The notes under the pieces: generated by a model
The model's input: only the letters and a program-made list of their open reading frames with translations
Told to the model about the DNA's origin: nothing
Databases searched by the model: none
Assembly (NCBI GenBank): GCA_037043455.1
Contig: JAWPHD010001284.1
Span: 186,001 to 250,000, forward strand
Length of the DNA: 64,000 bases
Origin: Cyrtodaria siliqua
Taxonomy: Eukaryota > Mollusca > Bivalvia > Adapedonta > Hiatellidae
Reading direction: 5' to 3'
Translations under genes and position numbers: made by a program
In this document: positions 25,720 through 35,885 of the stretch, piece by piece
How the letters are laid out: every line of letters begins with the position of its first letter
How positions within the stretch are numbered: position 1 is the first letter of the stretch

Positions 25720-27714
25720 TGTTCGAGAACTTGAAATAATGTTTTTTATACGTTTGGTTTGGAGAGATGGATCTACAATGTAAGTTGAGAGAATTTGTTT
25801 GTATTATCTTCAATGTCTCGAAACTGTGTGTATTAAATACATACAATTCCATGTCAGATAAGAATTAATCTATGTCCAGCCGTTTTATATTGTACGAAAT
25901 CAAAACCTTAATTGTGGGAGTTGAAACACATCGAAACCGCGGGTCTACGGCCCTTGGTATCAATGAACGTCAAGTCCCGCCCACCAGGTATTGATCTGAG
26001 ACAATATAAACCCGCTAGACATATTATATTTCTTCAATCCAATCCTGAATTGTATGTACACATATGCAATACAACAAGGAACTATTTTGATTGGTTATGC
26101 ACACTATGCATTCAAACTGTATATACGCAAATTGTGTTAACTGAAAATGTTTTATTTATCACAAATTTAACCCATCTCATAACATTACTATTTTCCAATA
26201 ACTTTATGCAGATTTTTTCGTAATCGCTTAACAGTCGTCATAAACTGCTTTTTTTAAAAGAAATAAAACACGAACACTGTGATATTCAACGTCCGCTAAC
26301 GGAAATTATTGTATGACGTCACATGACGTTTTGGCGCTATCGTTTTTTTGACGTCCTGGAGGTTTTATATTCAGCTTATTATGGGTTACACATTTGACTG
26401 TGATGTTATGTGATACAAAGCATATTAAACTCGTCCAAAAGGCTCGTTAAAACAGTTCACAACTCGTTTCATCAATATTGTATGGGTTGGGGACCCATTT
26501 AAGATCCTGCATATATTACCGTGGAAGAAGTGAAGTGTACGATAAGTTCGTATTTTGTCATATATTGAGTATTTCATATAGATCTATTGAGTAAACTTTT
26601 AAAGAATTCTAAGCTGTGTATAAACCACCGTAAATCAAAATGATACAGAGAAAAAGAGATGTTTATAGTAACGAGAAGGCCATCGTCATAATACACACTC
26701 TTTTTTCCGTTTTTTTTAAATATCTTTTACTATTCCGTGCGTAAATTTCCTCAACGATCGGGTCAGGTACACATTATTTTTTGTTTCTGCAACATTGGCT
26801 TACCTCAGTTAGTCTCATATATTTGACGTCTGGAGTGCTTTTTAACATATGGACTTTCATAGTATGTAACCCTTGAAAACGGTGCATACCTTGCCGTTCT
26901 TAGATGTGTAGTTTATGCACTATACCTAAAGGTGCCCTACCGACTAGTAAATTGTTCATGAACTGTCATCACTCTATTCTTTCCCTTACCTATACTATAT
27001 ATTATAATGAAAAGATTGTGATATAAACTATGAAAATATCAAACTCGTACTCACTTGTTATGTGTTATTTACAATTTATCCGTGTTAACAGAATACACCA
27101 CTTTTCGAGTTTTGAAGGATTGTCAATGTTAAACGGGTAACCGCTCTCAAAATAAAACTTCCGGCTTATGTCACAAACTACTAGGTTTCAGTGAGGCTCA
27201 CAACAGGGGTTTTAGTGAAGCTCACAGTGGGGAGTGTTTGCATTGGTATTATTATATCCGCACTGTTCAAAGAAAAAACGTGGCCGATCCCGTCCGTCCG
27301 TCAGTCCGTCATCAGTTGTGCACGTCCCCAAACTGAACATTAAACCCATGATTTCAATATTATTTGATTATTGTTTTGCATGCTATAAACGAGAAAAAAA
27401 TAACGTGAACAGCTTTATTTTCACCTAAAATTTAATTGTGTCGGTATATATTACTTGCAATACGTCATACATAAATTAATATGAGATATTATATAGCGTT
27501 ATGCCGATATAGTGCTATCGTCATATCCACATATAAAAGCAAATTTGGACTAGGTATCATAAGGGACAAAATTGGTCCGCAATATTGAAAGTTTTAATGC
27601 ACAAGTTTTGAATATCTAGTTTAGCTACCAATGAACTGAATCAATATTAAAACTCATAACAAGTACCTTTAAAGACTCTAAATGAGTTTAAGAGCTTCAC
27701 AAACAAGGCCTTGT
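25720..27714. other. AT-rich spacer right of the minisatellite
   Basis: No recognisable gene. A short open frame at 25912-26223 has no motif and reads like chance. A CRE palindrome TGACGTCA lies at 26314-26321, with two further GACGT words within 40 bp. A CCGTCCGTCCGTCAGTCCGTC-like run near 27290 resembles the left end of the dispersed repeat at 2.1 kb and may be a small relic of it. Confidence 0.4.
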
Positions 27715-27965
27715 CTTTCAAAAAATTACATTTTTGTACATTTTCAGCTGTTTTCGATCAGTTTTTGGTCTTGGAAATACAGAGCGCACCCTCGAGCACA
27801 GCTGATTTTTTGCTGAAACATGTACTTGATAGGGATACATCATCAGCCAAATAACTGTGTGTGCTCGGAGATGCGCTCTATATTTTTAGGATCAAAATCT
27901 TTCCCAGAAAGGTCCAAAATCTACAAAATATAACAAAATTACCAAAAATGACGTTTTTTGAGACC
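27715..27965. repeat. Foldback (MITE-like) element
   Basis: Inverted halves: TTTTGGTCTTGGAAATACAG and AGCGCACC with CGAGCACAG at about 27763-27803 pair with CTGTGTGTGCTCGG, AGATGCGCTCTA and AGGATCAAAA at about 27855-27896. The spacer contains GAAACATGTACTTGATAGGG. Weaker pairing continues outward through the T- and A-rich flanks. There is no coding capacity. The pairing is imperfect, so the element is old. Confidence 0.5.
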
Positions 27966-28176
27966 CTATTAATTCTTCTAGATAACTAAAATAAATAAAA
28001 ATATATTTTGAAGATAGAATATGATCAATTTACTTCAATATGCACAACAGATTAAAATGCACGCGCGCCAACATCCGGTATGCAGGAAAACATGCAAAAC
28101 GTTAGTAGCTGGTGGCGTTGACGCACAACATGTCTCTGATATGCAAGAAAAAAATCTATCATGGGGGTTCGGTTCA

Positions 28177-28277
28177 GATAGGGAATTCCAACCCTCGGTA
28201 TAAGTGTTTTAATCGGAACCTCGGCAGAGACTCGGTTCCGATAAAAACACTTATACCTCGGGTTGGAATTCCCTATC
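28177..28277. repeat. Compact foldback element, 44-bp arms
   Basis: Left arm 28177-28220 (starts GATAGGGAATTCCAACCC) and right arm 28234-28277 (ends GGTTGGAATTCCCTATC) are inverted copies with about three mismatches, separated by a 13-nt loop. The same amino-acid-like strings appear in both strands because of this symmetry, so the small open frames here are artefacts. It is probably a tiny non-autonomous DNA transposon or hairpin element. No clear target duplication was seen. Confidence 0.75.
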
Positions 28278-28279
28278 TT

Positions 28280-29346
28280 CACCTGATACCCATGAAAGAT
28301 TCTTATAATCTTTAACGTATATGACATTGTACAGATTTCCTTCTCACATACACAAATCATTCACACTGAACACTCACGGATATATTTCATGCATTTAACA
28401 ATATAAATACATTTATTCATAAAATTCTATTGCATTTGCTCTACAAAATATGATTGTCTGCTGGCAAGTTTATAGTATAGTGGTAGTCTACTTAAATGTG
28501 TATGCGTTTTTAATAAAGATAATTTCACTATACTTGAGCTATGGGGAGATGTTATTGAGAAAAAAAAGCGGGGATGAGTGGGGGCATCTCAGCATGAGTT
28601 TGTTTACTAATATATTATTTATTTACAAAGAAAAAAAAAGTTTGCTAGGTGTTCATGTTTCAAGAAGTTATGAAAGTTTTCCCATGTACATGATGTTTTA
28701 AGAAACATTCATATTTATTCTCTTTAATTGTCACTTCACTTAATAACATGTAGCCAATTTGTTTTCTAACGGATTGTTTCGTCTGGGATCTCTTGACTTC
28801 ATTTCTTAATTCTCTTCTTCAAACCGGATGAACAGATCAGCAGTTTCTACCATCAATTTCACGTATTCTACATTGACCTCCTCCTCGGCTCTGGTAATAA
28901 ATACGTTTGTCCAGAACGACACGACCAGTCAGTTTATCAATTTAAGTCGTCCAAGGTACGCCAGATAAAGCCATAGCTTCGGAAGGTCGTCTCATACTAA
29001 TTCAATCTCTTATCGCATTTTAGACGGTCTGTACTGTTGATGTTTAAGTTTTAACATTATGTGATAGTATCTGGAATAATAATATAATGTATTAGTTTGA
29101 TGAACCTATGCACATTAATAGGATTACACGGACAACATCTTCAAAATAATATCTTAAACTGTTTTGGAATCCCGAAAGCCACTGAATACAGGGGAAAACA
29201 AGTCGAGAAAAGAAAACTAGTGTGTCTAAACCAATATATGGGTCATTGAATGAATGCGTAAAAGCAGTGCAAAAAATACCAGACTACATAGTTTTAGCAC
29301 CATATTCCGTCAGCGGAAAGTTTAATTTGGAAACACACGCTGTGGC
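28280..29346. other. Spacer with a weak minus-strand coding-like patch
   Basis: Mostly AT-rich. Read on the minus strand, 28804-28916 gives an acidic, helix-like peptide (TRAEEEVNVEYVKLMVETAD ...) ending in a stop. An in-frame stop lies just upstream and no convincing splice acceptor is visible. I treat it as unproven. Confidence 0.3.
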
Positions 29347-30777
29347 TAAAATAAGATAATATATAACTTTTCTGATTCATGCGATACATTATCAGGACAG
29401 GCGCTAAAAGCAATTTTTAAACTTAACAGTTATCTATATAAATTTACAGATATATCAGTAAGTCACACACTAGACTTATTTGATAAACTTGTATCGCCTA
29501 TATTATGTTATGGTTCAGAAGTCTGGGGATATATACAAGCTGATCAAATTGAACGGGTACATTTAAAATTTTGCAAAAAGTTGTTAGGTGTTAAAATCCA
29601 AACCCAAAATAATTTTATTTACGGTGAGCTTGGTAGAATGTCTATGAGGCAACACAGATTTGTTTCAATGATAAAATATTGGTTTAAGGTTCTGAGATGC
29701 AGTGATTCTAAATATGTAAAACTAACGTACAATATGATGTTAGCTGATATGCAGAACAATCCAAATAAATCATCATGGGCAACAAATATAAAAAATATGT
29801 TAGAAAATTTGGGTTTCTATCATGTTTGGTTAAACCAAGGTGTAGAAAATGTAAATGTGTTTATAAGTTTATTTAAGCAAAGGCTAAAAGATTGTTTTAC
29901 ACAAAACTGGTCCGAACAAATTGAAAACTCTACTAGAGCTAGAAGCTATAAACTTTTCTCTGAGTTTGACTTTAAAAGATATTTAGACAAAATTACAATA
30001 AACAAGTTTCGCTTTGCATTAACAAGATTAAGAGTGTCATCTCACAGGTTAGAAATCGAGACAGGCCGTTGGCATAAACCAAATAAGACTCCATTAAATG
30101 AAAGAAAATGGCAATTATGTAACACTCTAGAAGACGAGTTTCATTTTTTACTCGAATGTCCCCTTTATTCTGATCTTAGGGTACAATATATTAAAGCTTA
30201 CTATTGGAAACGCCCGAATATACCAAAATTTATAGAATTAATGAAAAATGAAAATGTTAAAACAATAAGAAATATTTCGAACTATACATACAAAGCATTC
30301 TTGAAGAGAAATAGTATGTTCTATTTAAATTAGGACAGAATAAGATTTCATAATAATTTTAAAAGTCACTTTTGATTAATTTGATTGAGATTAGGAAGTA
30401 TATGTTTTTCTATAAGTCCAACATTTTGTTTGCTTACTTATTTATTTATCTATTTATTTTATTTTATTGTGTTAACATAAATGATGTCTTGTTCATGCGT
30501 TAATCTACACATCCAATTTCTTGCATTTCGTTTCGGCAAGATCTTAACTTCATGTGTCATGATTAAGGCAAAGATAAAAACGAATTGTATATTTCCATGT
30601 AATATTGACTAGGAATGTTACCTAGATTTTAACCTCATTGTATGAGGTTAACTAGTTTTGAGTAGTTGTAATGCACTGTGACATCTACTATTATTATAAT
30701 TATTGTTATCATTTTGTTAATTAAGTTAGTAGATGTATACTGATAGGCCTATGGCTTTTTATATTAATAAACTATCT
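29347..30777 (+). mobile_element. 5'-truncated LINE, copy 2
   Basis: A plus-strand LINE remnant. Open reading resumes right after an in-frame stop at 29347-29349 and continues to the stop at 30331-30333. It is followed by a ~440-bp 3' UTR that ends near 30776 in GTATACTGATAGGCC, TTAATAAAC and TATCTATATA. It carries more of the protein than the copy at 446-1530, reaching back to the end of the RT thumb region, but still lacks the catalytic core. It is a sister copy of the minus-strand element: same protein layout and a related, not identical, 3' end. Confidence 0.75.
29350..30333 (+). pseudogene. LINE ORF2 C-terminal fragment, knuckle Cys lost
   Basis: The open frame runs from 29350 (no real start codon) for 327 codons. 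The early part reads GQALKAIFKLNSYLYKFTD and then LFDKLVSPILCYGSEVWGY, the characteristic post-catalytic segment of LINE reverse transcriptases. It continues through LTRLRVSSHRLEIETGRW into the knuckle. When numbered from the TTG at 29581, the position that is Cys177 in the sister copy is Trp177 here (RKWQLCNTLEDEFHFLLEC). A TGT/TGC-to-TGG change has removed the first ligand, so the knuckle is probably dead. The frame is otherwise free of stops, so the insertion is not very old. Clade assignment within LINEs is uncertain. Confidence 0.78.
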
Positions 30778-30879
30778 ATATATTTGATTATAAAATAACA
30801 AATGTGTATTCATCAGATGGACAATAATAAACATATTACATATACTGGTAAAAGGAATGCCAGCAAGCCATTGACTGTT

Positions 30880-30955
30880 AAATTATAAATATGATGTGTT
30901 TTGTATTGTATACTGATAGGCCATTTGGTCTTTTGTATTAATAAAGTTTACATAT
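30880..30955 (+). mobile_element. Second LINE 3' tail
   Basis: GTATACTGATAGGCC starts near 30909 and is followed by ATTTGGTCTTTTGTATTAAT and AAAG. This repeats the end of the LINE copy 170 bp upstream (GTATACTGATAGGCC from about 30735). It is either a separate, almost completely truncated insertion or a duplication of the end of the neighbouring LINE. The conserved part can form a small GGCC/GGTC hairpin before the AATAAA word. Confidence 0.6.
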
Positions 30956-30959
30956 ATAT

Positions 30960-32383
30960 GTAATATATACATATTTCTTCAAGTTATATAATTATATGAG
31001 TTCTTAATGCACAAAATGTATACATGTTTTTCATACATTTATGTTACATTACACCCACCCATTTCCTGCCTTATAATCGTTAAACAACTTTTGTTAAAAT
31101 TAAAAACGCTAATTATATGAACGTTTCTGCAAAGAGTCTACTGTAATTCTACATTACCGCTCTATAAAGGTGGATAATTTATACGTATTGAACCTTTAAA
31201 AGTTGTACACTTTAATAAACAATGGAGGCCATACATTTTTTTTGCTGTTTTACATTCAGCTGTACACATACAACGGTCTACTTGAGTAATTTGTCCAGAG
31301 TATCCGGTTCTGACCGTGAACTCGATTTTAAATACCTTTTTCATGTATAGCCAGCCCCCTTGTCATTTTGTAATTGAATGCTTCAACAGTAAAATGGAAT
31401 GTTTGTCATGTTCTGTTACTTTTTGTAAATGAAAATCATTTTCAAGACCAATTACCCTTTGAAAAGTGATTTCTGATATCCCAAACTGTTTATTTCCTTC
31501 TGTTTTGCGTTTTGTTTATAGCTATACGTTACAGTTATCAGATTGTGCATTGTATGCAATCAGTCTTCCCTCTACTACCCCAGTACACTCGTTGACAAAC
31601 AATGCTAATGTTGTTTTGACTAAATCATCATGTTCATAAACTGTTTAAATTCCGCTTGTTTGACAGTAGATAACATATACGATATTCTGTGGGTAGGATT
31701 TTAAAGAGAAATTTGCTAACTGGGCGTGAAAACCCTCTGAGGTCAATGCAACAGTATGGCAAACAATGTCGACTTCCTTATTCGAATATTGAATTACTAA
31801 CCTGTGCATTTTGCTGTGATAATGTAGCTTTGTCATTTCAAGTTAAAGGATAGATTGGAATGTTTTAAACTAACAATACAGTTTTGATTTTAATCTTCAT
31901 ATAATTTACCTGTTCATATTTAAAATATTAGGACGTCATTATACGTGTCCGTATCATAGTATTTATTTTCCTGTTAAGAGATCTAATCGTTCACCCAACA
32001 ATGCGACATTTGACATTTCACTGATAAAGTCGTCTTTTCCCTGCATTTGATAACATAAATAAAGGCTAGACGTAACAATAAATTGCAGCACAGCTGCTGG
32101 AAAAAATGTTGGACAATTCTGAACATAATATCAATGTTTCAGGGGTCAAGGTAGGGGAGAAGGAGAGTACAGCAAAGTGGGAAATTCACAATTATTTATA
32201 TTGGTTTAATAAAACTGGATGAATGATTTATATATGTTGTCATTTTTTATTTAAATATATGATATATCTAGGCATGTTGTTTCATTTCAAATTAAAGTGT
32301 GTTTTTTTAATTTCATGTTTGAATAATTTAATTTTGAGACGTAATATTCAATATGCATATCGTAATCAGAGAATTCAATCCGA
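30960..32383. other. Spacer, no supported gene
   Basis: Minus-strand open frames at 31162-31344 (cysteine-containing) and 31645-31836 look mildly protein-like. They have no identifiable domain, no shared splice pattern and no start context, so I do not call them. The rest is AT-rich without repeats that I could match elsewhere in the window. Confidence 0.4.
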
Positions 32384-32480
32384 ATGCCATTAACAGCTCA
32401 TCAAAACATTATAGTTTATTTAGAGCCGCCCTTGATAGAGGGGAATGATACGTGTATAGGCCCATACCCTTACTCTTACC
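32384..32480 (-). mobile_element. SINE-B 3' fragment
   Basis: GCTCATCAAAACATTATAG, then TTATTTAGAGC and GAGGGGAATGATAC, matches the 3' part of the full SINE at 41311-41635 (GGCTCATCAACACAGTATAG, TTATTTAGAGC, GAGGGGAAGGATAC). The 5' tRNA-like half is missing. It lies on the minus strand, 220 bp before another copy of the same family. Confidence 0.65.
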
Positions 32481-32701
32481 GAAGTTTCTTTGTTTTCTAC
32501 ATGACATAATGTGAATTCTAGTGCATTTTGAAAACATTTAATTGCTAAATCCTATGATAATGACCCCGTGCGAGGCCCTTAAAATCTGACAAGCATACGC
32601 TAGCATTGCTTGTCGAATTTTAGGTGTGTGATGTTGTTGGGGTGGATGATAGCCTCTGGTTCGCCCTTGTTATTTGGGTATAAGCAAATTCAATCTGTAA
32701 G

Positions 32702-33457
32702 GTATGAATTGAATGTTGTTTAATGACACACAGGAATCTGGAACCTGACATACTATAACGAATATATTCTTATATATATATTGAAAGGAAAAAGAAACGT
32801 AGGGTGCGTATTTCCGTTATATATTGCATATACTGCACACTTAATTCCATATATATTCCAAGGAAATCCCAAGATGTTTTGTAAAAAAAAAAGTGCAGTT
32901 AGTTAGAGAAAGGACACAACTGTGATGTTGTAGACGTTTTAATCACAGTACACGTTGTAACAAGAAATTCATAATGCTGAAGTTCCTCTTTGAAATATTG
33001 AGCCAGTTCAGTACTGTATTTATGTTAAGTGATTGCAACATTTAAAGCCTAAGTTTGCTCACCTGCTTGAGCCAAATGCACATTCTGACGATAATGAAAC
33101 TTTAAAGGGGTAACCATTGGTTTGTTCAGTGCTGTTTAAACCTTCTTTCTAAAAGGACAGGCCTAATGTCGCCCTGTACCATTCGATTAGCAGTAGCATA
33201 TTAAACATACAATATATAGCGGAAATACGCACCCTGCGTTTCTTTTTCCTTTCAGTATAGTTCTTTAAACTAACGTGCTTGGAGGATAGACTCCAATATA
33301 CAAAACCTCCCAGTTTACGTCCGCATCCGACGGACGAGGCTAATGAAAAACGTCTTGCTGAAGAACACAATACGAAACTCAGTGGCGATGGTGAGGCTTT
33401 ATCCCGGGTTCACCGGATTTCAAGTTCAGCGGTTGTCTATAGGGCCACGCCAGCCCC
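32702..33457 (-). mobile_element. SINE-B copy split by a MITE
   Basis: Two SINE pieces flank a foreign element. The 3' piece (32702-32781) carries GTATGAATTGAATGTTGTTT and AGGAATCTGGAACC. The 5' piece (33255-33457) carries GTTCTTTAAACTAACGTGCT, TTTACGTCCGCATCCGACGG, GAAACTCAGTGGCG and the tRNA-like head ending in CACGCCAGCCCC. Compared with the intact copy at 41311-41635, the two pieces join in correct order and orientation once the MITE is removed. The 3' piece also has an internal deletion. The SINE was therefore in place before the MITE arrived. Confidence 0.8.
32782..33254. mobile_element. 473-bp non-autonomous DNA transposon (MITE)
   Basis: Terminal inverted repeats of 45 bp: left 32782-32826 begins TGAAAGGAAAAAGAAACG, right 33210-33254 ends CGTTTCTTTTTCCTTTCA. 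They differ at only two positions. The interior (~380 bp) has no open frame of note, so transposase must come from elsewhere. Flanks are TATATAT on the left and GTATAG on the right, compatible with a TA target as used by Tc1/mariner elements, but AT-richness prevents a firm call. Nearly identical termini suggest fairly recent activity. It sits inside a SINE copy. Confidence 0.8.
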
Positions 33458-33672
33458 TTTATAAATTATGAAGCGGTATTTAAAATATGTCTTTAAACAT
33501 TTTAATGAAATTGACGCTCGTTTGCGTTCGCAATCTTGTGTGTTTGGATGACGGGGACTACAACTGTAAATAATTAAATGCGCTCGGCATTAGTTTGGCG
33601 TGTACAGCACCATTTCACCATGTTCACCACACTGTCATAAAATTGTTATAACATATGAATTTGTAAGCGATT

Positions 33673-34452
33673 TGGGGCTCCGCTTCTCGAAGCTTATGGC
33701 AGTATGTGATCTATGAATTTGTTTAATGTTCGGGGTCTCGCTTCGTGCGAATTGAAAATGTCAACTAAGGTCAGCTACAAAATAGAAGAACAGGACGAAT
33801 CATGGCCTGTGGGCTTCGCTTCGCGAAGCTTACCAAAATATTATTGTTTTATTTAATGGTCGGGGCTTCGCTTCGGGCGAAGCTCAATACTTTGTAATTA
33901 TTATTTTTTCACGAATTACATAAGTTTACTCCGGACTACATATACAGTAACATAGCTAGGCCCAAATGACAGCATAGGCCTATGGTTAGGGGCGTGGAGG
34001 CATGATCCTCCGGACGTTTTATTTCATTTTAGAATGCATTAATTAGGTAAGTAAACTGTCACATATGTGTATCTGAAACTACCCACATCCCATTCCCCAT
34101 TGCCAGACTAGCAAACATTGTAGACCAAAGCAATTAGTACATGTTCACGCCATGACCGTTGACGTCATTTTTACAATATCGCATGTCGTCATGTTTAACA
34201 TATCGCATGACGTCATGTTTAACGTCAGTCGCTGATGCATCAGATACCCTACACAAGTCTTGACGTCACATGCTGCTTCTCACAAGTTCTGAAAAATATG
34301 AAGCAGGCCGGACGAGGTAAACTCCGGACATGAAGAACGCGGTCGACATAATGTCGTAAATATGATTAATTTGGGGCTTCGCTGCGCGAAGCTTAGTGAT
34401 AATATAAATGTGTGTTGTTTAATTTCACGGCTTCGCGCTTTGCGCAAAGCTC
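33673..34452. repeat. Dispersed short palindromes, GCTTCGCTTCGCGAAGC type
   Basis: Six related hairpin words lie within 780 bp: 33673-33696, 33731-33750, 33810-33832, 33861-33884, 34373-34394 and 34429-34452. The best one reads GGGCTTCGCTTCGCGAAGCT. Several are preceded by a shared leader resembling GTTTAATGTTCGG or TTTAATGGTCGG. They are GC-rich islands in AT-rich DNA and each can fold on itself. The spacing is irregular, so this is not a tandem array. A related GAAGCGAAGCTGGG word occurs at 62926. Confidence 0.65.
34160..34268. promoter_or_regulatory. Cluster of CRE palindromes (TGACGTCA)
   Basis: Three perfect TGACGTCA octamers lie at 34160-34167, 34208-34215 and 34261-34268. A one-mismatch site (ATGTCGTCAT) near 34182 is part of a ~25-bp direct repeat with the second octamer (ATATCGCATGACGTCATG). 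TGACGTCA is the known CREB/ATF binding site. Whether these sites act is unknown, since no gene start could be identified nearby. Confidence 0.45.
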
Positions 34453-34459
34453 TGTGGCT

Positions 34460-35078
34460 CATTTGTCCGTATTGTTTTCAAGACTTTCGCGAAAGTTTAC
34501 TTTGTGGATTATTTTGACTTTTTGAAAAAGTGATTACTAGTGGACAACTTGTCCAAAACAAGATGGATCTAATGGTGGTATGTACCTACCTTAGAGCCAT
34601 CAATTCTTAGTTTAGAATGATTGAAAAGACCACGTTACGACACCCATGCACACTTTTCCGGCGATGGTTTCGACCAGGGGCGTTCCTGGGGCTAATTTAG
34701 GTATACGCACCATCGAGTTTTGGATTCACAAATGTGCCTAACCCTCCTATACCTTCAGTTTTTATTGCATTTTTCGCATTTTTAGCCCGTTTTATTTGTT
34801 TGCTTCTTTAATAGCCTGTACGCACGTGCGTCAGTACGTATGCCCAGGTACGCCCCTGTCGACGAGAGCACGCAATGGCTTAATAAACAACCGCCGTATT
34901 TAATAGTTTTTTTTCCAATACGACATGTGCGTGCTTAAAACTCACCAAAGGCATTTGTTTGTAAGACTGTTCATGTTTAAGACTGTTCATGTTTCAGCCG
35001 ACATAGTTTTTTATTGACGTTTTGAAATATCTCGCGGTGTGTCGTTCCGTATTTGGAAATTTAAACCCGGCCACAACT

Positions 35079-35117
<39 letters not shown>

Positions 35118-35601
35118 TAACTAACGCACACACACATGTTAAATTGTCATGTGTGTGAGTAGGACGGGGTGTAAGGATTATCGGTCAGCCATCATTGATC
35201 CAAAAAATCCAAAATCGATGAGATATTTTTCAACGATGTACGCATTTTAGGCACAAGCAATGTCAACCATATAGTACATGACAGTAATTCAACACTTTTG
35301 ATGTGAACATAATAATATGAATTTTAGGCACTGCCTAAGACCGAGCAGAGCTCTTAAAATTAATACTTACATGATATATCGGATCGCATGTAAAATTTAA
35401 CTTGTAAGCCAAATACTTTACTCTTAATAAGTATTCTATATTGTTGTGATAAAATACTAACCTATCTTAAGTTTCTTGTCAATCAACATATGAGTAAATT
35501 AATTGACTATTCATAATTTCGATCATCAAAATCAGCTGACCAAGCAATGGCCTAGGCATTTGACACATCTCAATTGTGGTAGGTGGTAAACTCAAACTCG
35601 A
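34460..35601. other. Spacer with a (CA)n microsatellite
   Basis: A perfect CA dinucleotide run occupies about 35080-35115, followed by more CACACA near 35128. Just upstream, TCGTTCCGTATTTGGAAATT (35042) recurs in diverged form at 45093 (CTCGTTCCGTATTTGGGAAT), so a short dispersed repeat may precede the microsatellite. Nothing else was recognised. Confidence 0.5.
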
Positions 35602-35613
35602 TCTTTATCATAG

Positions 35614-35873
35614 TTTGTTTGTTTGTATGGTGTTTGACGTCATTTTCAACACATGTAAGGTTAAATACTAGTATGACGGTCGTTTTTTTTTGTGTTGGAG
35701 GCATCCACCCACTTTTCCTGGGTAGAACCAGTACTGTAAACCTCCCGCCATCTGTAAGAATCGACACTTCCTCACTTACAAATCGAGCTCCCAGTGGAAT
35801 TCGAACCCGCAGCGATGCGAGGTGAAGGTTTAGAATGCAACGTCGTTAGCCATTCGACCACGGAGACGCTTCG
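35614..35873 (-). mobile_element. SINE-A, full copy with 12-bp target-site duplication
   Basis: A tRNA-headed SINE on the minus strand. Its 5' end reads CTCCGTGGTCGAATGGCTAA (box A-like), then GCTGCGGGTTCGAATTCC (box B GGTTCGAATYC). A middle domain carries ACAGATGGCGGGAGG, AGTACTGGTTCTACCCAGG and AAAAGTGGGTGG. The 3' end is GACGTCAAACACC followed by a (CAAA)n tail. The 12-bp word TCTTTATCATAG lies immediately outside both ends (35602-35613 and 35874-35885), a clear target-site duplication, so the element is 260 bp and relatively young. RNA polymerase III would transcribe it from the internal boxes. Mobilisation would need a LINE machinery. Confidence 0.88.
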
Positions 35874-35885
35874 TCTTTATCATAG

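Noticed and set aside
28052..28360. Opposed open frames with matching peptide strings (GNSNPRYKC) on both strands
   Set aside because: They arise from the 44-bp inverted arms of the foldback at 28177-28277.
28804..28980. Minus-strand acidic peptide resembling a C-terminal exon
   Set aside because: A stop interrupts the frame just upstream and no clear acceptor or second exon is visible.
31162..31836. Two minus-strand frames, one cysteine-containing, possibly exons of a secreted protein
   Set aside because: No identifiable domain pattern, signal peptide or consistent splice sites; composition does not differ from the surrounding spacer.
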